DNA of 49,665 nt from a virus. Positions 35,101 to 43,814 of this stretch are shown here, one piece after another (the stretch's first letter is position 1; each line of letters opens with the position of its first letter). The notes under the pieces are model-generated. The model saw only the letters and a list, made by a program, of their open reading frames with translations. It was not told the origin of the DNA and searched no databases. Location: positions 1 to 49,665 of the IMG/VR virus record IMGVR_UViG_3300025889_000180. One strand, written 5' to 3'. The translations under genes and the position numbers were made by a program.

Positions 35101-38100
35101 AACACTTCTCTTCCCACCATTCTGATGAAGCTGGACGAGTTGGGTAATGTCACTATAAACGGGAGACAATACTTCTCTGGTATTGACGCTGAACAAATCC
35201 GATCAGGGGCGGGTATTAATATGCTGTTGGCAAGTACAAATAAAGGTACTGCAACTAAATTCTACAACCTCTTGAGAGAGTTGGTTGATCAATCAGGCTC
35301 AAACAACTTCTTGGTCCTGTATGAAGTGATGGGCGAGCAGGCTGCACAGACCAGCGTAATATACACGGACAAGGGGATATCAAACCTGCTGGCAAAAGAA
35401 GGGGCAACAAAGGAAGATATAAACGCTCTTATAGCTGGTATTAATGGGTTAGAAGAGGTAACCAGAAAATCAAAAGGCGTAGAGGGAGGATACATTATTT
35501 CGTATAGAGAAGTACTTGAAAATCCACCCAACAAAAAGAACCCTATATCAAAGAGCCAGAAGAAGTATTACGTTGCTCCAAACAAGAAAGCAGCTGATGC
35601 TTGGATTCGTGAGCAAAACAGAAATAAAAAGTCTCAGCAAAAACAAGGAGGAAGGGAAGGTGAGATTTATCAAGCTGAATACCTTGAAGTTGAAGGTAAA
35701 CCGCAAAAGGCCACGGAACCGTTTAGCATGCCAGTCATGCTGAGAGATGCAATAGCAAATCTCAAGACTGGAAATTCAGCTCAAAAGCAACAGGCATACA
35801 GAGAAATTCTTGAGTACCTACTAAATAAAAACATCTCCTCAAAGATGACCATTGAACAACGAGATGCTTTTAATGCGCCCCTTGTTGATTCATATGCGGT
35901 TGACATGTCGGAGATTCGAAGCGAAAAACTCACGGAGCAAAGCAGGGGTAACGTCGTGGCTGGAGTTGTTGGAAGCCTTGTAACAAACAGCATAATGGGA
36001 GGTCAAGAAATAGACCTAGAAGACACACAGAGGTCTCAATACTCTTATGGTATTGCAACGGAAAACTCAAGCTACTTTGATTTCGAGACTCCGTTCAAAG
36101 CAGAAACTTTGAATTTTGATGATTCTAAGATTCATGACAACAAGAAGTGGTTCAACAACCAGATTGTCGAAAACCTTGTAGAGGAAGAAGCAGCAGAGGA
36201 CAAGAAGGCCGCAAAGGACTCCAGATTCATGGGTTTGCCAGAGACTCCTTTTACGATGTCGTACACGGAGGAAGTTGTGAATTCAGCTGGCACATATTCA
36301 AATCAAGTATTTAGGCAAAAAGAATTCCAAGACGGTTGGCACTTCTGGAATTGGTGGGTGTTGCAGACGGGCAACGGAAAAGTGAAACAAATTGGAGGGT
36401 GGGGTTACTTTGACGAAAGCGGTCAGTTCAAAAGACTTGTTAATATACCTCAAAAGAAGGACCGAAACACAGGGGCAGTTCTTGAGGTTGAACCGCTTTT
36501 CAGAAACAATCAGCAGAGGAAAATCGACACAAATAAAAGAGAGATAAGCAAGAGAAAGGTGAATAATGAGATGCTCGAAGCAGAGAACTCTCGGATCGAA
36601 CAGGAGTTAAAAGACAAGACTAAAGACTCAAACATTTCCTATGGTTTACTTTTTTCAAGCGCGTCTCTTGAACACGTAAGTCTTAATGCATTCTTCAGAG
36701 CAAACGAAAGGAATCATTACTTAAAGTCTATGTCGAATCTGTTTGACGTTATGACTGACTCTAATTCGATGGAGCAGGGAGACCGTATTCAGTTCTCGCC
36801 TTTGATGAGTGAGGCCCCTTCTTACCAGAGGCATAATGATGAACAGTTCGAAAACTTGATCGATGTAGAATTAGGATCTCTAGAAGTTGTGACTGATTTC
36901 GCTAGAGAAGACGTGTTGCAAACTGGCAAGGTTGTAAATTTCTTTAGAAACTACGCTAGATTTAATGATCCGAACATCGTCAACTCTATCGAAAAGACGG
37001 AGAACGGATGGAAGCTCAGTGTAAATCTGAAGGTTAGTGACGCTAACCAGAAGATGGTTGACGACTATAATACTAACGAGCGTCCGAAAAGTAGAGAGGA
37101 TGTGGAAGCTGCGATTCATTCGTTTAAGTATGGGTCTAGTTACGAACCGAAAGCGTCCAGGATTATGCCTCCTCGCTACTACGACCTGAAGAACGACAGA
37201 GGTGCATTCAAGGGAACAATCGACTTTCTCAACACTTGGATGGTAGACAAGTACGCCGAGATCCTGGGGCTTCAGGAACAAGTGGAGAAACAGAAAGGAA
37301 GAAAGGTTCCTCAGTCCCAGAACTTCAAAGAGATAGAACAGCTTATGTACGGTAGGTCTAGATACGCCATGGAGCAACTGGACCAGAAGATGCAAGCGGC
37401 TAAGCAGTTCATGATGGATAACGGTATTACTCACACCGATCTTAGTCAGTACATGTATGCACGTCACGCAGAAGAGCGTAATGCACATATCGCAAAAAAA
37501 CGTCCAGACCTTCTTAATGGTTCTGGTATGTCCAACGAAGCGGCTGCTGAGGTTCTGTCTAAGCTCGACACTAAAGAGATCAAGGAGGCGGCAGCTATGT
37601 TTGACGCCATTATTGACGATACTCGTAAAACGATGAAGGATTACGGATTGGAGAGTCAGGAGAGATTGGACGCATGGGACCAGCTGTATCAACACTATGT
37701 GCCGCTTCAGGGTTTTGCTGACGACGAAATGGAAGCAAGTCGAAATGCATACCCTACGGGAGGGGCAGGCATGTCAGTATACGGGTCCAAGGTTAAGGCA
37801 GCTATTGGTCGTGAGTCTGAAGCTGCCAATGTTCTTGCCAACATTGTAATGCAGAACGCTGTAACCCATCAATGGGCTGAGAAAAACAGAGTATTGGAAA
37901 GCTTACACGATCTCGTGAACAAGAACCCAATGGAGGATGTGTGGTCTATTGTAGATGCAAAAGTCCCGCTTACGAAGCTTGACGAGAATGGAAGGCAAGT
38001 TCCGATGACTATTATGGAGATGCATGCGGATCCTAACACAGTCCCAGTGCGTATCAATGGAGAGCAGAAGTTCATCAGATTCCAAGACCCATACTACGCT

Positions 38101-39960
38101 GACGTGCTGAACGGTATGACCATGGAGCAGACCAACACGTTTTTACGCGCTATGCGAGCTCCAGTCTCTTGGTTGCGGGGTGTATTCACACAATGGGACC
38201 CTAACTTCTTCGTGTCTAACTTCGCTCGTGATATTGGGGGTTCGATCTACACAGCTTCTTCTGACCTAGATGCTGGGGTTATAGATAATGTAAACACCAA
38301 AGGTTTTCAAAAGAAGATGTTTGGTAATACGTTCCGTAGCTTGAATGCATTGCTTGGTGAGGCGGTAAGAGGCAAAGAACTTCCAGCAGAACTTCAAAAG
38401 TTCTACGATGAATGGAAAGAGGATGGCGGTCAGACTGGGTGGAACTACGTGAAGGACTTAAAAGAAATCGAAGCTGAGCTAGCTGTTAACGCTGACGACC
38501 TGACTCGTGGTAAACAACTTAGAGAGAAGCTGTTCTCTTCACCTAAGAAGTTCTTTGAGTTTGTCGAGGGCGTTAATGACGCATTTGAAAACAGCATTCG
38601 TCTTTCAGCTTATATGACTGCTAGACAGCAGGGAGCTTCGAGACAGCAAGCAGCTGTATTCTCCAAGAACATCACGGTTAACTTCAACAAGCAAGGTGAG
38701 GCTGGTCCAGCGATTAACACGATGTACCTCTTCTTCAACGCTGCTATCCAAGGTAACAAGAGGGTGTATGAATCTATCACGCGAGTAAAGCCACCAGTGA
38801 GGCCTGATGGAAGCACACGAGAATGGTACGAAAGAGCTACTGGAGCTCAGAAGGTTGCAGCTGGAATGGCTGGGTTTACTGGTATGCTTACGCTCTTGAA
38901 TATTGCCATGAGCGGGCGCGATCCAGAGGATGACGAGTTGTGGTACAACAAGGTGTCGGAGTACGACAAGCAAAGAAACATGATTATCTGCTACGGTCCT
39001 GAGCGTGACGACTTCTTGAAGATCCCATTGCCATACGGCTTTGGTCTGTTCAACAACATGGGTCTTGCTTTGGCAGAAACATCTACAGGTAACAGAACCA
39101 CAAATGAGGCTCTCATGTTCCTTGGTACGTCTGCTTTCTCTGCCTTCTCTCCAATCTCATTTGGTGGTGATGCAGACAACCCAGGTACATTTGTGTTGCG
39201 TTCGTTTGCACCGACTACCCTCAAGCCTTTTGTTGAGCTTGCTGAAAACAGAACATACTTTGGCTCACCAATCACAGGAGAACAGCTTCCGTTCGGAACA
39301 CCAGTACCGTCTTCTGAGCTTTCATTTAGAGCGCCTCAAGAGATTCAAACTTTCTTCGAGTGGATGAATCAAGCTACTGGTGGTAGTCAGTTTAAGTCTG
39401 GCTGGGCTGATTTCAATCCAGACTACACCTGGTACTTATTTGAATATTTCGTCGGTGGATCAGGGGACTTTGTTCTGTCTACAGGAGAGCAAGCTAGAAA
39501 CTTAATCGAGATGTCTAAGCGATCTATAGAAAAGGCAAAAGAATCAGGGAGTGTAGGAGAGTTAATTAAAGCGCTAGGATATGGATTCTCCGAGGAGGGT
39601 CAAGTGAGGATCAACTACAACGATATTCCAATCGCCAAGAAGATTTACGGTGAGGCTTCTCCATTCTATGACATCGAAGCGTTCAAGGACAACTCCATGG
39701 AGGTCGAACAACTGTTCAGAGAAATCAAAGAAAACAAGTTGGTCCAGGAACCAGGAAGATACAATGGAGTGCAAACATTGCATGAAGATTATCAACAAGC
39801 CAATAAAACACTCAAGATATTGAGAGAGGCCTTAAGAGAGGCCAGAGATATCGAAGACTACATCGACAGACAAAACAGAATTTTCGACCTCTACGAAGCT
39901 CAACGAAAAGTGATGGCTAGGTATAACAAGAAATATAAGGAATTACGTGGACAAAATTAA
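32137..39960 (+). CDS. Giant internal virion protein with LPD38-like domain (2607 aa)
   Basis: This is by far the largest gene here. The C-terminal third contains a segment near residues 2015-2035 (WDPNFFVSNFARDIGG) matching the core of the Large Polyvalent Protein-associated domain LPD38. Hydrophobic or Gly/Ala-rich stretches near 330-360 and 520-560 may insert into membranes. An EEAAH sequence near 800 could belong to a minimal metallopeptidase but lacks clear partner residues. Long helical and coiled-coil regions occupy the middle. Such proteins are usually packaged in the head and ejected with the DNA to build a channel or to act on the host; this is inferred. The holin gene overlaps its 3' end by 14 nt. 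Confidence 0.8.
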   Translation: MANHNLEELILAGSNDLSLLAKNFTKDEIESAKTDIEKKNPDVNVLPDAGESVSGDTSLESAPATAKQDTSIAKLPDWLAGNVPTQEIILENIYKDENITSELQRRGNEINEITSRIKADKYKDITEFGVASMYGLTGSTRVNTAYSQKEKDKKALQEAQLSLIDFNRRAYTRVYSDIVEETYRQKFPEPPKYAAGEYKGESVAWAEWVSRAKEMESLLYDQEGMILDLDDDGYVGKTKGVANDLWVDVRLAINTAADIGVFGIGLAATGGGNLLDDASVRKYAVESNKRRKQLMEERSLRASGFADDMEFSSLSFNKSLAYLDEFLSSAIESSPYTAAAIGIGTVASPVASVGALSYLSGARAYYQAKLDSSFDKFFVNGQEVDPINQSNLLSRIQKYYESEDFEIRNDGDGDYIELEGPFGPQKVFVEQDNAARWGYAAALGIAEGLPEALGTHIVMKGVESFLTGNKQPLTNIMQGYLKASMTGVLPETAQEFATEFMTVLADAAIKGEYISVDQALARMTQAAATGGLSGSAVGPVVFGGKMIAMGREGREVFFGSNEIARALAGKVDALPVVDFETAQQQQDVLAALNGQDITDFERGVLEDQLQDFNAKIETKNQQLQEGLSRLYEVDPMKAIEVSKNINELNAINQAVKANKDIVTRDLAKAGIQERLDALRESIARDLTGIQTEPPEVLETAEQLSAELQVSAESIGKKLGKTAEEAQALMDSGIAPTALLAAANLAGKEGNVIVYESRDEFLQGAPDPELANRQKSIAQFDPKTGTIHVTAQAGAKDVLEEAAHRKLDEGEFNFDEMAEELLNSENAVIRAIAEQRRDEYSDSKDVSEEIVVGVLRESPDVEFESSSLNAINKDLKDTYKLEVAAAQQATPITRGKYEQTMTTVVQSAVNNLQERVHSIGLDINDVAESVGVDMTGDLTLQDLDKITNEYNRRVPLTVEGALPKNAQLTNPELRLKLQEFGFTDENGRLNTSLPTILMKLDELGNVTINGRQYFSGIDAEQIRSGAGINMLLASTNKGTATKFYNLLRELVDQSGSNNFLVLYEVMGEQAAQTSVIYTDKGISNLLAKEGATKEDINALIAGINGLEEVTRKSKGVEGGYIISYREVLENPPNKKNPISKSQKKYYVAPNKKAADAWIREQNRNKKSQQKQGGREGEIYQAEYLEVEGKPQKATEPFSMPVMLRDAIANLKTGNSAQKQQAYREILEYLLNKNISSKMTIEQRDAFNAPLVDSYAVDMSEIRSEKLTEQSRGNVVAGVVGSLVTNSIMGGQEIDLEDTQRSQYSYGIATENSSYFDFETPFKAETLNFDDSKIHDNKKWFNNQIVENLVEEEAAEDKKAAKDSRFMGLPETPFTMSYTEEVVNSAGTYSNQVFRQKEFQDGWHFWNWWVLQTGNGKVKQIGGWGYFDESGQFKRLVNIPQKKDRNTGAVLEVEPLFRNNQQRKIDTNKREISKRKVNNEMLEAENSRIEQELKDKTKDSNISYGLLFSSASLEHVSLNAFFRANERNHYLKSMSNLFDVMTDSNSMEQGDRIQFSPLMSEAPSYQRHNDEQFENLIDVELGSLEVVTDFAREDVLQTGKVVNFFRNYARFNDPNIVNSIEKTENGWKLSVNLKVSDANQKMVDDYNTNERPKSREDVEAAIHSFKYGSSYEPKASRIMPPRYYDLKNDRGAFKGTIDFLNTWMVDKYAEILGLQEQVEKQKGRKVPQSQNFKEIEQLMYGRSRYAMEQLDQKMQAAKQFMMDNGITHTDLSQYMYARHAEERNAHIAKKRPDLLNGSGMSNEAAAEVLSKLDTKEIKEAAAMFDAIIDDTRKTMKDYGLESQERLDAWDQLYQHYVPLQGFADDEMEASRNAYPTGGAGMSVYGSKVKAAIGRESEAANVLANIVMQNAVTHQWAEKNRVLESLHDLVNKNPMEDVWSIVDAKVPLTKLDENGRQVPMTIMEMHADPNTVPVRINGEQKFIRFQDPYYADVLNGMTMEQTNTFLRAMRAPVSWLRGVFTQWDPNFFVSNFARDIGGSIYTASSDLDAGVIDNVNTKGFQKKMFGNTFRSLNALLGEAVRGKELPAELQKFYDEWKEDGGQTGWNYVKDLKEIEAELAVNADDLTRGKQLREKLFSSPKKFFEFVEGVNDAFENSIRLSAYMTARQQGASRQQAAVFSKNITVNFNKQGEAGPAINTMYLFFNAAIQGNKRVYESITRVKPPVRPDGSTREWYERATGAQKVAAGMAGFTGMLTLLNIAMSGRDPEDDELWYNKVSEYDKQRNMIICYGPERDDFLKIPLPYGFGLFNNMGLALAETSTGNRTTNEALMFLGTSAFSAFSPISFGGDADNPGTFVLRSFAPTTLKPFVELAENRTYFGSPITGEQLPFGTPVPSSELSFRAPQEIQTFFEWMNQATGGSQFKSGWADFNPDYTWYLFEYFVGGSGDFVLSTGEQARNLIEMSKRSIEKAKESGSVGELIKALGYGFSEEGQVRINYNDIPIAKKIYGEASPFYDIEAFKDNSMEVEQLFREIKENKLVQEPGRYNGVQTLHEDYQQANKTLKILREALREARDIEDYIDRQNRIFDLYEAQRKVMARYNKKYKELRGQN

Positions 39961-40375
39961 AGATACTAAGCTAGGAGAATGGCTCAAAGAAAAAGCCCCT
40001 AGCGTTCTTGAAACTGTTGGTGACCTTCTTCCAAACCAAGGCGCTTTAGGTGTGGTCAAAAACTTGCTGGATAAAGACCCTAGTGTTGATCCAGTAGAAG
40101 CCAAGGCCAAAGTAGACGCTGAGATTGCTTTCCAAAACAACGTTACGGAACGCTGGAAGTCTGACATGGGGAGTGATGTCAAGTTGGCAAAAGTTATCAG
40201 GCCAGTCATGTTAATAGTGCTTACTGTAATTTTTTTAGGCTTAGTGATATTTGACTCAATTGATAATCAGCCATTTAACGTGAAAGAGAGTTACGTATCT
40301 TTGCTGGAGATATTAATGCTAACAGTTTTCGGGGCTTACTTTGCTGGTAGAACCGTAGAAAAAACAAAGAGATGA
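39947..40375 (+). CDS. Holin (3TM-holin family-like)
   Basis: The 142-aa product has a soluble N-terminal part of about 80 residues and two clear membrane segments (84-106, IRPVMLIVLTVIFLGLVIF, and about 118-137, YVSLLEILMLTVFGAYFAG), ending GRTVEKTKR. The pattern RWKSDMGSD...IRP...DS...GAYF.GR matches the GTA/3TM holin family. It would permeabilise the inner membrane at lysis. The start is GTG at 39947, overlapping the giant gene. The next gene starts in its stop codon (ATGA). Confidence 0.85.
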   Translation: MDKIKDTKLGEWLKEKAPSVLETVGDLLPNQGALGVVKNLLDKDPSVDPVEAKAKVDAEIAFQNNVTERWKSDMGSDVKLAKVIRPVMLIVLTVIFLGLVIFDSIDNQPFNVKESYVSLLEILMLTVFGAYFAGRTVEKTKR

Positions 40376-40584
40376 GCGTCGAAACCCTCAGTCATTTTGA
40401 ATTCTTAATGGTGGCTTTAAGCCTTGTTGGGGGCTGGGTGAAGTTTCACGCCGATTATAATAGGTTGTCTGCTAGAGTCGAAGCTTTGGAGAACGACAAT
40501 ACAGAGTTTAAAGCAGACGTAAGACAGATACTAAAAGACATTCAAGAAATTAAGCTACTTTTGGCTAAGAACCAAATGCAATGA
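40372..40584 (+). CDS. Spanin-like membrane-anchored coiled-coil protein
   Basis: The 70-aa product has one N-terminal hydrophobic segment (residues 9-25, FEFLMVALSLVGGWVKF) followed by a charged coiled coil (29-66). This is the layout of an inner-membrane spanin, although i-spanins are usually longer. The lipoprotein gene at 4617 would be the outer-membrane partner, but it is far away. A holin regulator is an alternative. The stop overlaps the next ATG. Confidence 0.55.
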   Translation: MSVETLSHFEFLMVALSLVGGWVKFHADYNRLSARVEALENDNTEFKADVRQILKDIQEIKLLLAKNQMQ

Positions 40585-41702
40585 GACTTACTTTCTTGTT
40601 CCTTTCTGTGCTAGCATATATTATTAGCACAGGACAGGAATTTTGCGCTACACCTTATGAAACCAATCAGATCCAGCCACGAGAAGTTGGGTTTGAGAGG
40701 GGTATGACCGAGTGGAAAACCATCCCTATGGTCGTACATGTATGTTATTCCGACAGCCTAGGCGGTTGGTTCAGTGAGGAGTACGTACAGGAAGCTGTTG
40801 ATAATCTCAACCTATACATGGCTGAGGCTATGATACAGGCTGATCTGGTTCACGTAGGTTACCAGGACTTAGAATACTATTCATGGTACGAAGTTTACGA
40901 AAGTGGTAGTATTTGTTTTCCTACGTATGGAACACAGAATTCAATATTGGCTATTGACCAATGGTTACCCGAATGGGATCCAGATTACTATTGCAATGTA
41001 TATGTTATTCCCCTTATGTGCGGAGGTATCCTTGGTTGGTCCTACGTAACTGTAAGTGAGACAAACGCCAGGGACGGCATCTGGTTAAAGTCAGACATCT
41101 TCGGCATGGACAGCCCTCACGAAAGGAACGGGGAGAATAAAGTATTTACTCACGAGATGGGTCACTACTGCGGATTACACCACACATTTCAGTCCGTACA
41201 GTACTGCGGAGACGATGACGACATGCCTTGCGATATGTGGGGAGACTTTGTGTGCGACACCCCTCCAACTAAAGTGCAATGGAGTTGTGACCCTCCCGTA
41301 TGCCCAGAGGGTTTGTATAACTACACAGCAGACAACCATATGGACTACTATCCAGACTCTTGCAGGTATCACTTCACTGAAGGTCAAATAGATAGGATGC
41401 ACATCATGCTTGAGTATCAGCGAGCTGGTCTATTCGGTGGTGAACCGTTTTGCTTGGGGGATATAAACAACGACAACATCGTTGGTATGGCTGACCTTAT
41501 TATGCTCTTAGCTTGCTGGGGGGATACTGGATGCCTTGATGGGGATTTGAACAATAACGGACTGGTAGATATATATGACCTTAACATCATGCTTTCTAAG
41601 TGGGGATGGGAATGTGTTGGCTTTGAGCCAGACCCATTCTACAGAGAAGATCCACCAGTACTTAAAATAGAAAAGGGCCGAAGCCCCTTCCCGTTCAAGT
41701 AA
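40581..41702 (+). CDS. Secreted pappalysin-like (M43) metalloprotease with dockerin-like repeats
   Basis: The 373-aa product has an N-terminal signal peptide (MRLTFLFLSVLAYIISTG), a metzincin zinc site HEMGHYCGLHH (H191, E192, H195, H201) with a Met-turn NHMDY (M254), as in family M43, and many Cys residues suited to disulfides outside the cytoplasm. Residues 293-309 and 321-338 are two calcium-binding dockerin-type repeats (GDINNDNIVGMADLIML; GDLNNNGLVDIYDLNIML). Such proteases are common in Bacteroidota and Planctomycetes but unusual in phages. It is last in the late operon, coupled to the spanin-like gene (ATGA). Lysis, a moron changing the host surface, or digestion of extracellular protein are all possible. 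Confidence 0.85.
   Translation: MRLTFLFLSVLAYIISTGQEFCATPYETNQIQPREVGFERGMTEWKTIPMVVHVCYSDSLGGWFSEEYVQEAVDNLNLYMAEAMIQADLVHVGYQDLEYYSWYEVYESGSICFPTYGTQNSILAIDQWLPEWDPDYYCNVYVIPLMCGGILGWSYVTVSETNARDGIWLKSDIFGMDSPHERNGENKVFTHEMGHYCGLHHTFQSVQYCGDDDDMPCDMWGDFVCDTPPTKVQWSCDPPVCPEGLYNYTADNHMDYYPDSCRYHFTEGQIDRMHIMLEYQRAGLFGGEPFCLGDINNDNIVGMADLIMLLACWGDTGCLDGDLNNNGLVDIYDLNIMLSKWGWECVGFEPDPFYREDPPVLKIEKGRSPFPFK
41671..41690 (-). terminator. Terminator of the minus-strand operon, inside the 3' end of the protease gene
   Basis: On the minus strand AAGGGGC-TTCG-GCCCTTT forms a 7-bp stem (one G-U) closed by the very stable C(UUCG)G tetraloop, followed by TCTATTTT. It ends the replication/RNR operon while lying within the coding region of the convergent gene. 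Confidence 0.8.
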
Positions 41703-41741
41703 TATAGCTGGGATATCCAGCATTGGTCTATACGCTTCATA

Positions 41742-41894
41742 TCAAAAGCTGTATAGATGACACTCACAATTCTTCCTGCCACACTTGTAGCATCTGCCTT
41801 GGCGGTCCATCTGCTTCATGTAGCGCTTCCATCCAAACCTGTACATATACCAGTCGTGGATGTCTTCGATAAGCAGCTTTATCTTACTGGACAT
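41742..41894 (-). CDS. Small Cys-rich protein after the RNR gene, 50 aa
   Basis: The frame overlaps the end of the RNR gene by 16 nt and encodes MSSKIKLLIEDIHDWYMYRF... ending with a Cys cluster CYKCGRKNCECH, which could bind zinc or serve as a small thiol protein. Class II RNRs need a reductant, and phages often encode a thioredoxin or glutaredoxin beside the RNR; there is no such fold here, so that link is speculation. It is the last gene before the minus-strand terminator. Confidence 0.55.
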   Translation of the reverse strand: MSSKIKLLIEDIHDWYMYRFGWKRYMKQMDRQGRCYKCGRKNCECHLYSF

Positions 41895-43771
41895 GCTCCT
41901 GTGTCACAATCCATGATCTCGACGTCATCCATATCGAGCTGTTCAAGGCTCACGATAGGTGTGGTCCCAGCCTTCATGTCAAGGTAAGTTCCCTCGTCAA
42001 TCTCTTCGAGCGGGGCCTGTTTAAAGCCGTGCTCATTATGCAGCAAGAAGGAAACAGACTTCACGTTCTTGTAGTTGAGTGCCAACCACTCTCTAATCTG
42101 TTCGAGCTCTTCCTTACGGTAGTAGATAGTAACCGATACTGCGTTGTCTGACCATTCGGCTTGCAATCGCTTGATAACTTCCAGTTGATCGATAGCTGTC
42201 ATGTCCTGCGCAAACGTAGTACCCTTCGGGAACTTACAAGGGAAGCTAACCACGATAGTAGACTTGTCTTCTGTGCCGTCAAAGTTCAGCACGTACTCCA
42301 CAGGGTACCCGTGCTTCCTGGCGGCATGTGCCAGACTGCTATCAGCTGACATGCGGATTCGTCTAATGTAGTATTCGCTATACCCTGGGTGAGCTCCTGG
42401 TGTAACGCCAGCAAGTAGACTAAGCGTTCCTGACGGCTTAACTGTTGTAAGTTTAATGGATGTTGGAAATCCTGCCAGTCTAGAGTATTCTTTGTCATAT
42501 TCTCTTAAGTATTGGTAGCAGTCACTCAACCAAGATCTCTGCTCTTCCGTAGCCTGAAGATAACCAGTAACTCCGATACCCATTCTCATGTTCTTGTGAA
42601 CGATATCTTCCGTTTCCTTGATCGCACATTTGATGGACAAACTATGCTTGTTAATCCTGTACAGATAACGAGCTACCTTCTTCAACTCTTCGTAGTTGGA
42701 AATGTTTGGCAAGTAAATCTCAGCTAGGCAGCATGTCTCGTAGTTAGCCAATGACTGCTCAGCACATGGGTTGAAACCCTGTACGTCAGGATCTGGATAC
42801 TCTACCTCGTATGTTCTACCCATACGTCTAGACGCTTCTAGGTTGATCAATCCGTAAGGCTCCCCGTTTCCGTTATAGCCTTCCCAAAACTCTTCAGGGA
42901 GTTGAGAGATATCAGAACATACTACAGAGTTGTTTGACATGGCCCTCCAGTTTGGAATGCCTCCGAGGTCCCAGCGCTTAGCCTGTAAGTACTCGATGTC
43001 ATCGCAATCACCCAGTGCAATCTGTGCTGATCGACGCACGTTACCAGCAACAACAATCTTACCGATGATGTTCATGATGTCTAGACAATCTACAGGGCGC
43101 AGTCTCTTGCCAGCACGTTTGTTTAAGATGTCATTGATCTCACCCATTCCCCATACCAAGTCGTCAGGACCAGAAGCTGTTCCTCCAAATCCTTTGATTG
43201 GAGAGCCCTTAGAGCGAATCAAATGAACAGCATAAGTGAAGTCCTCACCAGTAAAGAATGAAGCCTCTAGGACGCGACGCAACAACTCCACCCATCCCTC
43301 TCTGCTGTCAGGGACAATAAAATCTGCGTCGTTGACGTCCTTCCGTACTACACGTACACGGTTCTTAATCTTAGGAAGTTGATAAACGTTCTCCCGCTGG
43401 ATGTTGTACCCTACGCCAGATCCTAACATGAGCATCTCAAACGCCCAAGTAAAAGGTCTGATGGGGTCGTCAACAACTACGAACGCGCAGTTTTGTAGCG
43501 AAGGGAGCCCCAAATTATCGACTGTCTTGGTACCTAGTTGCCAGAGAAATCGTCCAGCAACGGTGCCTTTCAGTTCCATCATCATCTTCTTGAGTTCACC
43601 CTCTTCAAATTGGGTGAATCCACAGTTGAGCTGGTCACGACACGCATCGACAACTCTGTCAACGGTGTCCTCCCACTCTTCTGTTTTGCCATTTTCTAGT
43701 TCTCTGGAATAGGTACGCTTATAGACAGCATACCCTACCTCGCCCCAGGGGACAAGTGAAGGATCATACAT
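41879..43771 (-). CDS. nrdJ: Adenosylcobalamin-dependent ribonucleotide reductase (class II, monomeric type)
   Basis: The 630-aa product makes deoxyribonucleotides from ribonucleotides by B12 radical chemistry. Visible residues match the Lactobacillus-type enzyme: C95 (LQNCAF), thiyl C336 with E338 in FNPCAEQ, redox partner C347 eleven residues on, and the C-terminal shuttle pair C622/C627 (CDTGACPVR). Being class II it needs cobalamin from the host or environment. It is near the end of the early operon; the segment before it (43772-43814) is short, with a weak TATCTTAG box at 43806-43813. Confidence 0.93.
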   Translation of the reverse strand: MYDPSLVPWGEVGYAVYKRTYSRELENGKTEEWEDTVDRVVDACRDQLNCGFTQFEEGELKKMMMELKGTVAGRFLWQLGTKTVDNLGLPSLQNCAFVVVDDPIRPFTWAFEMLMLGSGVGYNIQRENVYQLPKIKNRVRVVRKDVNDADFIVPDSREGWVELLRRVLEASFFTGEDFTYAVHLIRSKGSPIKGFGGTASGPDDLVWGMGEINDILNKRAGKRLRPVDCLDIMNIIGKIVVAGNVRRSAQIALGDCDDIEYLQAKRWDLGGIPNWRAMSNNSVVCSDISQLPEEFWEGYNGNGEPYGLINLEASRRMGRTYEVEYPDPDVQGFNPCAEQSLANYETCCLAEIYLPNISNYEELKKVARYLYRINKHSLSIKCAIKETEDIVHKNMRMGIGVTGYLQATEEQRSWLSDCYQYLREYDKEYSRLAGFPTSIKLTTVKPSGTLSLLAGVTPGAHPGYSEYYIRRIRMSADSSLAHAARKHGYPVEYVLNFDGTEDKSTIVVSFPCKFPKGTTFAQDMTAIDQLEVIKRLQAEWSDNAVSVTIYYRKEELEQIREWLALNYKNVKSVSFLLHNEHGFKQAPLEEIDEGTYLDMKAGTTPIVSLEQLDMDDVEIMDCDTGACPVR

Positions 43772-43805
43772 AATAAAAAGTTTTAAAAATTAAAAAAGCA
43801 GACGA

Positions 43806-43813
43806 CTAAGATA
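43806..43813 (-). promoter_or_regulatory. Possible promoter TATCTTAG before the RNR gene
   Basis: The minus strand reads TATCTTAG (one mismatch to TAnnTTTG) with a leader of about 34 nt. It lies within the short palindrome GACT-AAGAT-AGTC (43804-43816). Weak evidence. Confidence 0.35.
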
Positions 43814-43814
43814 G

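Noticed and set aside
36880-37695. Antisense frame of 271 codons
   Set aside because: It lies fully within the 2607-aa gene, has no promoter, and the sense frame has the better coding pattern.
40581-41702. Cellulosome component because of the dockerin-type repeats
   Set aside because: No cohesin partner is present, and similar repeats occur in many secreted Bacteroidota and Planctomycete proteins without cellulosomes.
43772-43814. Cobalamin riboswitch before the RNR gene
   Set aside because: Only about 40 nt are available before the upstream gene, too short for a B12 riboswitch.
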